This document shows, piece by piece, positions 8,613 through 15,026 of a DNA stretch of 64,000 nt. Where the stretch lies: NCBI GenBank assembly GCA_037139095.1, contig JBAXHD010000007.1:1-64000 (forward strand). Reading direction: 5' to 3'. The DNA comes from WLMZ01 sp037139095. GTDB taxonomy: Bacteria; Actinomycetota; Acidimicrobiia; Acidimicrobiales; Ilumatobacteraceae. The notes beneath the pieces are model-generated. The model did no database searches and was not told where the DNA came from. It was given only the letters and a program-made list of their open reading frames with translations. How positions within the stretch are numbered: the stretch's first letter is position 1; each line of letters starts with the position of its first letter. Made by a program: the position numbers and the translations under genes.

Positions 8613-9248
8613 ATGACTGTTCGTCTTGGCGATACCGCACCAAACTTCGACGCTCCAACAACACAGGGCGACATCAACTTCCACGAATGGCTCGGCGACA
8701 GCTGGGGCGTGCTCTTCAGCCACCCCAAAGACTTCACCCCAGTGTGCACCACCGAGCTTGGCTACGTAGCCAAGATCAAGCCTGAGTTCGACAAGCGCAA
8801 CGTAAAGGTCATCGGCCTCTCGGTCGACTCTGTTGAGAGCCACCTCAAGTGGGAAGGCGACATTGGCGAGACCCAGGGAACCCCCGTGAACTTCCCAATG
8901 ATCGGCGACACCGACAAGACCGTTGCCAACTTGTACGACATGATCCACCCCAACGCCAACGACACGCAGACAGTGCGCTCGGTGTTCGTGATCGGCCCAG
9001 ACAAGAAGGTCAAGCTGCAGATCACCTACCCAGCCTCAACCGGCCGCAACTTCGAAGAGATCCTTCGCGTCATCGACTCGTTGCAGCTCACCGCGCAGTA
9101 CAAGGTTGCAACGCCTGCTAACTGGACCGCTGGTGGCGATGTCATCATCGGTGCCGCTGTGACAGACGACGAAGCCAAGCAGTTGTTCCCACAGGGTTGG
9201 ACCACCGTGAAGCCATACCTGCGCGTTCTCGCTCAGCCAGGTAAGTGA
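8613..9248 (+). CDS. 1-Cys peroxiredoxin (Prx6 type)
   Basis: A 211-residue thiol peroxidase. The peroxidatic cysteine is C45 in HPKDFTPVCTTE, which is the Prx6/1-Cys signature, and the C-terminal Prx6 extension (VATPANWTAGGDVIIG, then LFPQGW and YLRV) is complete. It has no resolving cysteine in the usual position. It reduces hydrogen peroxide or alkyl hydroperoxides in the cytoplasm. A GAGG AG box (AGAGGAG, about nine bases before the ATG) gives a confident start. It is convergent with an operon containing two CMD/AhpD-like proteins, which may be electron donors or parallel peroxide-defence proteins (inference). Confidence 0.93.
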   Translation: MTVRLGDTAPNFDAPTTQGDINFHEWLGDSWGVLFSHPKDFTPVCTTELGYVAKIKPEFDKRNVKVIGLSVDSVESHLKWEGDIGETQGTPVNFPMIGDTDKTVANLYDMIHPNANDTQTVRSVFVIGPDKKVKLQITYPASTGRNFEEILRVIDSLQLTAQYKVATPANWTAGGDVIIGAAVTDDEAKQLFPQGWTTVKPYLRVLAQPGK

Positions 9249-9252
9249 CAAC

Positions 9253-9266
9253 TGCCGTTCGCGGCA
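9253..9266. terminator. small UUCG hairpin between convergent genes
   Basis: TGCCG (9253-9257) and CGGCA (9262-9266) flank a TTCG tetraloop in the 19-base gap between the convergent peroxiredoxin and NMN adenylyltransferase stops. The stem is short and no T-run follows, so the terminator role is tentative. Confidence 0.35.
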
Positions 9267-9267
9267 A

Positions 9268-9759
9268 CTACAACAAATTGGCCTGGACCCAGGCACGCAC
9301 TGAAGGCGCCAGCCGGTCGAGATGATCGGCTGGCGCTTCGCGTATCTGGGTAGCACTGATGGGCACGTTGACTCGATCGGCATCGACCACAACCGCTTGC
9401 GCATCAAACCGTCGGGCGAGTTCGGCGATGTATGCATCGCTACTAAAGACCACCTGGGGTCCGGTCTCGTGCGGCCAGCGCGACCGAAGCAGCAGCATCC
9501 ACTTGGCCCATAACTCTTCGTTATTGAAGTCGTTGTCGAGATCGTGGCGTACCTCAACGACCGAAACGTGAGGATGCAGTTCGGCAAGCCACTGGGCACG
9601 GAGATAGCCCGGCACGAGCTCGCCATCGCGCGTGTTGACGAACACAACTAACTGATCAGTGCGCTGCGCAGCCCAATCGATCATGAACGAATGGCCAAGA
9701 TGTGGCGGATTGAACCGACCAATGATCAACCCCGTGGAATATCGCTCGGTGTTCAACAT
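9268..9759 (-). CDS. nicotinamide-nucleotide adenylyltransferase, NadM/NadR-like
   Basis: A 163-residue nucleotidyltransferase. GRFNPPHLGHS (14-24) contains the HxGH ATP-binding motif (H20, H23) and ISATQIRE near 133-140 is the C-terminal ISSTxxR-type motif. Length and motifs match the archaeal-type NadM or the central domain of NadR, which joins NMN and ATP to make NAD. It is the last gene of a minus-strand operon after two CMD-like proteins and a cyclase-ATPase, with six bases to the upstream stop. The link between NAD salvage and these proteins is not obvious. Other cytidylyltransferase-like activities cannot be excluded. Confidence 0.8.
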   Translation of the reverse strand: MLNTERYSTGLIIGRFNPPHLGHSFMIDWAAQRTDQLVVFVNTRDGELVPGYLRAQWLAELHPHVSVVEVRHDLDNDFNNEELWAKWMLLLRSRWPHETGPQVVFSSDAYIAELARRFDAQAVVVDADRVNVPISATQIREAPADHLDRLAPSVRAWVQANLL

Positions 9760-9765
9760 TGAGAT

Positions 9766-10293
9766 CTACTTTTCGCTGGGTGAACCAGGGGTTCGCAGCA
9801 TGGTGATATCCATCTGTTCAGGCTCGGCTCCCAAGGCGATGAGCAACTTGCTGAAGCCATGAAACAGCGCGAGGCCAATACCCATCTCAGCGAGCTCGGC
9901 ATCGGAGAACTGCGCTGAGATGGCCGCCTGCGCAGCTTCATGTGGCGGGCCAGCAGCGGCAAAGAACGCATCGGAGAACGCAAGCGCTGCCTTATGCCTC
10001 GGTGTGAGCGCGCTGGTCTCGAAGTTGTCGTCGACCATCTCGGCAATCTCTTCGGTAACCAAGTGTTGCTTCGCGACCGCGAAGCGAACATTGCGTCAAT
10101 ACCCGCAATCAATCGTGCGCGCATTTCGCAGCCGCACCACTTCTTTGGTGGGTTGGTCGAGCACGCCATGGCTCCAGAACTGCGAATACAGCGTGGCGTA
10201 CAGACCCACTAGCTCGGGCTGGTGATACAACATGCCGCCATACGAAGTGACCTCTTCGTTGAAGGCTGACGGCATACGTGGTGATGTGGACAT
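9766..10293 (-). CDS. CMD/AhpD-like protein with in-frame TGA, putative selenoprotein (CxxU)
   Basis: Two open segments (10293 to 10099, and 10095 to 9766) share one frame and are split only by a TGA at 10096-10098. Read through, they give a 175-residue carboxymuconolactone decarboxylase/AhpD-like helical protein. The first segment ends EVVRLRNARTIDCGY and the second continues RNVRFAVAKQHLVTEE. In this family the sequence at this point is normally CxxC, with a Glu 12 residues before the first Cys. Here E51, C63 and TGA at position 66 fit that spacing, so the codon stands where the second (reactive) cysteine belongs. A hairpin immediately downstream resembles a bacterial SECIS. I therefore propose Sec66. 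Alternatives are a TGC-to-TGA mutation or a base error. AhpD-like proteins reduce peroxiredoxin systems or act as small thiol peroxidases. Both halves have normal codon use. Confidence 0.72.
10065..10098 (-). promoter_or_regulatory. SECIS-like hairpin after in-frame UGA
   Basis: Reading the minus strand, the TGA (10098-10096) is followed after ten bases by GCTTCGC (10085-10079), loop GGTC (10078-10075) and the exact complement GCGAAGC (10074-10068). A GTT/AAC pairing (10089-10087 with 10067-10065) extends the stem across a single bulged C on the 5' side. From memory, the E. coli fdhF SECIS has the same GGUC loop, a single bulged base in the 5' stem and about 18 bases between UGA and loop. Here the spacing is 17. 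This is read from sequence only and was not folded by software. Confidence 0.65.
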
Positions 10294-10308
10294 CTGCGTC
10301 TGCCTTGC

Positions 10309-10683
10309 TTAGTCGACCGGGTTCGGGGCGAGGAGATCGAGTTTGGTGAACCCATCGAGAAGGGCTAGGTGAAACAACAGTCCCATCTGCTCGGCGTGTG
10401 TGTAGTGGTTGGAGAACGCTGCAAACGTGGCGTCGTCGAGGCCATGCACATCGACGATGAACTGCTCGACAACCGCCAATGCTGCGAGCTCGGCGGGCGT
10501 GAGGTCGGTAGGCAATGACTCGTGCCACGGAGCGCACAACAACTGCTGTACCCGGATGCGGGCGAGTTCGCCGGTGCGACCTGGTGCCGCTGCTGCAGCC
10601 TTGGTGGTGATTTCGTTCACACGTTCAGCGAGCGGCGCGCGATGTTCGATGAGCGCCGAGGCCGATGGCTGTAGCCAAGTCAT
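10309..10683 (-). CDS. small CMD-like helical protein without CxxC
   Basis: A 124-residue protein whose ATG at 10683 overlaps the cyclase stop as ATGA, so translation is probably coupled. Its pattern (LARIRVQQLLCAPWH, then LTPAELAALAVVEQFIVDVHGLDD, then MGLLFHLALLDGFTKLDLL) mirrors the C-terminal half of the next gene, including the helix before the terminal Leu-rich turn, so it looks like a paralogous CMD-fold protein. It has a single Cys in place of the CxxC pair and is probably not a thiol peroxidase by itself. It could be a structural partner or heteromer subunit of the adjacent putative selenoprotein. Function is not known. An extended N-terminus in the same frame overlaps the cyclase and is rejected. 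Confidence 0.65.
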   Translation of the reverse strand: MTWLQPSASALIEHRAPLAERVNEITTKAAAAAPGRTGELARIRVQQLLCAPWHESLPTDLTPAELAALAVVEQFIVDVHGLDDATFAAFSNHYTHAEQMGLLFHLALLDGFTKLDLLAPNPVD

Positions 10684-13600
10684 GCGACAGTTTCGCGCAG
10701 CTTCGGGAGCGCATCTACCACCGAGAGCCAACCGGGTCCCAGTGCATCGACAGCGCCGACTCCGCGTTCGTGAGCGACGCCAAGAACATGCGAGTAAACA
10801 CAGAGCGCAAGTGCGGTAGCGACCTGATCTTGGGTAGCTGTGGCCAACGCCACCGCCCGCTCGAGCCACATATGAGCGGCAGCGGTATCGCCTTCGGCTG
10901 CCGCCGATGCACCTGCAGCGACCCCAGCAATGACGCCGTCGAGATAGGTATGGCCACCAGCGCTAGACACACGCGTGGCGGCCTCGATGGCCTCGCCCGA
11001 ACGTCCCTGCAACGCAGCCACCAGCGCCACGGCCGCCTGCATAAACGGGTGCTCATCGGGCCCGATGTCTACCTGAGCAAGCGCCGTGTGGGCTTCGTCG
11101 TATCGACCCGTCTGAGCGAGGCCGACAGCAAGAACAACCCGCGACTCATTGGGATCAGCAAATGTCTCGATGATGCGACGACCGGCTTCTTCGGCGAACG
11201 ACACAGTGGTCTTGCCATCGCCAGCGTGCATCGCGATGCCCGCAGCGGCAAGCAGCGGAAACGCCGGTTGATCGAGATCGCCGGTCTGGGCCAACAATGC
11301 CTCGGTTGTACGCGACACGTTGGGATCGCGCATCGCAACCTGCGTGCGACCCAACACGGTAAGCGCCTGGCGCAGGCCGAACCCATCGCCAAGTCGCTTG
11401 AACTTGTTCCGAGCCTGCTCGGCAATAACGGCCGCAGCCTCGATCTGGCCCGACCAGAGACGCAAGTTTGCGAGCAACGACATCATGATGCTCTCGGCCC
11501 ATTCGTCGCCGCGCTCGCGAGCCTCGGCTCGCACCTGGGTGGCGAGCGCTTCGGCTTCGGCAAATCTGCGGTTATAGAAGTGGATAAACGCCAGCACCCC
11601 ATACGCCCAACCAAGACCCGCGCGATCGCCCAACTCGGTCATCGCAACGATCGAGTTGTTGATGCGTTGCTCGGCAAGGTTGATGTCGCCACCCAAGAAC
11701 GACATAAAGCCGCGGTGCTGCTCGATGTTGCTCAGCCCGCGCCGATCACCAAGTGTCGTATAGAGGCCCTCGGCTTCGCCGAACAACCACTCTGCATCGG
11801 CAAGTGAACCGCCGAATAACTCGAGGAATCCGCGGGCGCGCAACGTGTCGGCCAACTGCTGCGGATCGTCGAGTTGACGGAAGATCGCAACCGCTTCGCC
11901 CAGTTGCCTACGAGCTGTAGCGAGGTCTCCCTCGACTTGACTGATCAAACCGCGGGCACGACGCACGCATGCCTCGGTGGCTTGATCGTGAGCGGCCATT
12001 GCTTCGGTGAGCATCGAATCAGACTCGACGCGCGCACGCTCGAGCTGCCGACGTCCGATCAATGCATCAAGTCGACTGAGGCGCAGCTCGGCGCGTCGAG
12101 CACGGGTCTTTTCGGGAAGCCCCATGAGCTCAAGCAATTCAATAGCGCGTGATGAGTAGCGCACAATGAGCCGCAGGTTTCCTTGCTCGACAGCGCGGTC
12201 GGTGGCTGCTTCGAGCGCCACAAGTGCCCGCTCGTTGATATCGGCTGGCACAAGCTCGACCGGGCCAATTTCAGCAACCAGTTCGGCCGCCGCAGCAAGG
12301 TGGTGCGCCACCTCGTCGGGGCTCACCTGGCGCGACTCCATCACCGTGGCGACGCCCATATGCCGCGCTGCGCGCACTGCCTTGGTGAGCGTTTGATATG
12401 CAACCTCACGCACAGAATCAGACCTGAACGACCAACGCCGGCCCTCGAGCTCGAGCAGACCAAGATCGGCCAATGCATCGAGCACGCCTGGGCCCATGTG
12501 CTGTCCAAGCGCATCGCTAAATCGCTCGAGCGATGCGACGGCTCCCGAAGGCCCAAGGACCGCAGCGTTGTCGATAACGGCACGTTGGTCGGGCGGCAGC
12601 TGATCGAGGCGGGCAGCCACCACAGCACGCAGCGAGTCGGGCAACGCTGCCACGTCGCCACCGTCGGCGACTAGGACGGCCAGCTCCTCAAGGAACAACG
12701 GATTACCACCGGAGCGCTCGTAGATAGTGGCCACAACGGCTTCGTCGGCGTCGTCGCCGATGATTGCCCGACACAGGCGGGCTGCGGCAATTGGCCCGAG
12801 CGGTTCGAGCGGCAAACGAACAACAGCCGCACGCGTACTGTGCGGCGGCCACACGAGTTCTGAGTCGGGACGGTTCGTAGTAATCAGCACAAACGGGCTG
12901 CGCGCCAAGGCGATGAGCAGGTGCTCGCACAATGCCAGAACCGCTGGATCGGCCCAGTGCAAGTCGGTGATCGAAAGCATCACCGGACCGCTGCGCAACC
13001 GAGCCTCGAGCACTTCGGTGACGGCGTGTGTGATGCCGTCACGCGCTACATCCGGATCGACGTCGTCGAGTTTCGAGGGAGCACCAAGCAGATGCAGCAG
13101 GGCCTCAGAAAGCTGGCCATGAGTTGCCGCGTCGGCGTCGGTGAAGAGCTCAGCCAAGAATGCGTCGGCGGTATCGCGCAGGCTCCCAAAATACGTAGAC
13201 GCATCGAGATCGAAATGATCGAACAGCGCAGTAGCGATGGGCCACCACACATTGGCTTCTCCATATGGAACTGAGTAACCCTCCATAATGAAGGCCGATC
13301 TGGCCTCGCGGGTTGACTCGAGCAGTTCGTCGACAATGCGGCTCTTACCGACACCACCCTCACCATCGACAGCAATGAGCGCCGCCTGCGAATTCATCAG
13401 CGTGAACTCGACCGCAGCTTGCATTAACGCAAGCTCTGTCGAGCGACCCATCATCGGCACATCACGTCGGCGCGCTCTGGCCCCGGGCTGCGCCACTGCT
13501 CCAAGCGCCAGCCACGCAGCAACAGGCGCCTCGCGCCCCTTCGCCGCCAGCTCGCCCTGCGATGCGTAGGTGATATTTGCTTCAGAGAGCGCAAAGGTAG

Positions 13601-14138
13601 TCTCGCCAACGAGCACTCCCCCGGGGGGCGCCAACGACTGCAGCCGTGAGGCTGTGTTGACTACGTCGCCCATCGCCGTGTGATCGGTGCCAGCCACGAT
13701 TCCTACAAGGGCAACGCCGGTGTTGATGCCCACCCGCATCTGTAGCTGGCTTGGCGAATCGGAGGCGATACCCGATGACGCAAACACGGCCAGAGACTCT
13801 TGCATTCGCAAACCTGCCCGAACAGCGCGTTCGGCATCGTCTTCATGCGCGACCGGCACCCCAAACAGGGCAACAATGCCATCGCCCATCAACTTGTCGA
13901 CGGTGCCACCAAATGCAGTGATGTCAGCAACGAGTCGCTCGAAGCACACGTCGATGAGGCGTTTCACTTGCTCTGGGTCACGATTCTCAGACAGCGACGT
14001 GAAACCCACAAGGTCGGCAAACAGCACGGTGACAACACGCCGCTCTTCAGAGGTTGACGCTGCGAGCGCGAAGCCACACGTTGGGCAAAAGCGGGAGCCG
14101 ACAGCTACCGGATTCGCGCAGGAGGGGCAAGAACTCAC
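10680..14138 (-). CDS. zinc-ribbon / class III adenylate cyclase / AAA ATPase / TPR regulator
   Basis: A 1152-residue multidomain protein. Residues 1-25 form a zinc ribbon with C4, C7, C18 and C21. A class III cyclase domain follows (about 33-200): metal-binding D42 in LFADLVGFT and D86 in KLMGDG, and the transition-state Asn/Arg in GDVVNTASRL, so all catalytic residues seem present and the Lys before GD favours ATP. Then comes an AAA/STAND ATPase with Walker A GEGGVGKS and Walker B-like LSITDLHWAD, and a long C-terminal TPR-like helical region. Such proteins are common in actinobacteria and are thought to be signal-responsive regulators. The GTG at 14138 is chosen because the zinc ribbon starts there. 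The open frame continues to 14297 but that stretch is unlike the family. First gene of the operon with the CMD-like pair. Confidence 0.85.
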   Translation of the reverse strand: MSSCPSCANPVAVGSRFCPTCGFALAASTSEERRVVTVLFADLVGFTSLSENRDPEQVKRLIDVCFERLVADITAFGGTVDKLMGDGIVALFGVPVAHEDDAERAVRAGLRMQESLAVFASSGIASDSPSQLQMRVGINTGVALVGIVAGTDHTAMGDVVNTASRLQSLAPPGGVLVGETTFALSEANITYASQGELAAKGREAPVAAWLALGAVAQPGARARRRDVPMMGRSTELALMQAAVEFTLMNSQAALIAVDGEGGVGKSRIVDELLESTREARSAFIMEGYSVPYGEANVWWPIATALFDHFDLDASTYFGSLRDTADAFLAELFTDADAATHGQLSEALLHLLGAPSKLDDVDPDVARDGITHAVTEVLEARLRSGPVMLSITDLHWADPAVLALCEHLLIALARSPFVLITTNRPDSELVWPPHSTRAAVVRLPLEPLGPIAAARLCRAIIGDDADEAVVATIYERSGGNPLFLEELAVLVADGGDVAALPDSLRAVVAARLDQLPPDQRAVIDNAAVLGPSGAVASLERFSDALGQHMGPGVLDALADLGLLELEGRRWSFRSDSVREVAYQTLTKAVRAARHMGVATVMESRQVSPDEVAHHLAAAAELVAEIGPVELVPADINERALVALEAATDRAVEQGNLRLIVRYSSRAIELLELMGLPEKTRARRAELRLSRLDALIGRRQLERARVESDSMLTEAMAAHDQATEACVRRARGLISQVEGDLATARRQLGEAVAIFRQLDDPQQLADTLRARGFLELFGGSLADAEWLFGEAEGLYTTLGDRRGLSNIEQHRGFMSFLGGDINLAEQRINNSIVAMTELGDRAGLGWAYGVLAFIHFYNRRFAEAEALATQVRAEARERGDEWAESIMMSLLANLRLWSGQIEAAAVIAEQARNKFKRLGDGFGLRQALTVLGRTQVAMRDPNVSRTTEALLAQTGDLDQPAFPLLAAAGIAMHAGDGKTTVSFAEEAGRRIIETFADPNESRVVLAVGLAQTGRYDEAHTALAQVDIGPDEHPFMQAAVALVAALQGRSGEAIEAATRVSSAGGHTYLDGVIAGVAAGASAAAEGDTAAAHMWLERAVALATATQDQVATALALCVYSHVLGVAHERGVGAVDALGPGWLSVVDALPKLRETVA

Positions 14139-14281
14139 GCCCGAGATCGTACGGCATGAGTTCCATTCCGCGAGCAAGAGTTTGCGCGGCGCGTTGCGAA
14201 CGTGACAGGAGTCCACCACCAGATGCGCCGAAATCACGCCGTACGGAGGGACCCACGCCCGTAGTGAGCTAGAAATATGGG
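14139..14281. promoter_or_regulatory. divergent region between cyclase operon and ABC exporter operon
   Basis: About 140 bases separate the two divergent operons and should hold both promoters. No gene or clear operator was recognised here. Confidence 0.4.
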
Positions 14282-15025
14282 GTGACTGACGCCCCAACCA
14301 TCACTGCCGCAGCCGGAGCCGTTGACGCCACCAAGGTGTACGGCTCTGGCGATAGCGAAGTCCGCGCCCTCGACGGAGTCACCGTTCAGTTCGAGGCGGG
14401 CAAGTTCACAGCCATCATGGGCCCCTCGGGTTCCGGCAAGAGCACGCTGATGCATTCGCTCGCCGGCCTCGATGGCCTCACCTCTGGGTCGGTGTACATC
14501 GGCTCCACCGCTTTGGCCAGTTTGAAAGACAAGGAACTCACCGAACTTCGTCGGCGCGAAGTTGGGTTCATTTTCCAGGCGTACAACTTGATCCCAACTC
14601 TGTCGGCCGAAGAGAACATTCGCCTGCCACTGCTGCTTGGCAACTCAAAGGGCGACGAAGCGTGGATCAACCGCGTCATCGACACCGTGGGTCTGCGTGA
14701 TCGACTCAAGCATCGCCCCAGCGAACTCTCGGGTGGCCAGCAACAGCGCGTTGCAGTTGCACGAGCCCTCGCCAGCAAGCCAACCATCATCTTCGCCGAC
14801 GAGCCCACCGGCAACCTCGACAGCCGCACTGGTGCCGAGATCTTGTCGTTCATGCGCTTGGCCGTAAACGAACTCGGCCAGACCATCGTGATGGTCACGC
14901 ACGATCCAGTCGCAGCCGCGTACTCCGACCGAGTCATCTTTCTCGCCGACGGCCGCATTGTCGACGAACTGCAGAATCCCACTGCCGCTGATGTGCTCGA
15001 TCGCATGAAGCGCTTCGGCGACTGA
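14282..15025 (+). CDS. ABC transporter ATP-binding protein, MacB/LolD type
   Basis: A 247-residue ATPase with Walker A GPSGSGKS (45-52 region), signature LSGGQQQR, Walker B IIFADEPTGNLD and the switch His in VTHDP. The VGFIFQAYNLIPTLSAEEN Q-loop is typical of the MacB/LolD/FtsE family that works with FtsX-like permeases by mechanotransmission rather than by classic transport. It starts with GTG and its stop is one base before the ATG of the first permease. The three genes form one exporter, of unknown substrate (lipids, lipoproteins, peptides or drugs). Confidence 0.92.
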   Translation: MTDAPTITAAAGAVDATKVYGSGDSEVRALDGVTVQFEAGKFTAIMGPSGSGKSTLMHSLAGLDGLTSGSVYIGSTALASLKDKELTELRRREVGFIFQAYNLIPTLSAEENIRLPLLLGNSKGDEAWINRVIDTVGLRDRLKHRPSELSGGQQQRVAVARALASKPTIIFADEPTGNLDSRTGAEILSFMRLAVNELGQTIVMVTHDPVAAAYSDRVIFLADGRIVDELQNPTAADVLDRMKRFGD

Positions 15026-15026
15026 G

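Noticed and set aside
9766..10293. Two separate small genes (10096-10293 and 9766-10062), or a simple pseudogene
   Set aside because: Both parts lie in one frame, join without loss of family residues, and the stop sits precisely in the redox-cysteine slot with a hairpin after it, so a selenoprotein explains the data better. A point mutation or sequencing error is not excluded.
10665..11807. 380-codon open frame on the plus strand inside the cyclase-ATPase gene
   Set aside because: It is the antisense of the TPR region. It has no family features, and the minus strand encodes a clear multidomain protein.
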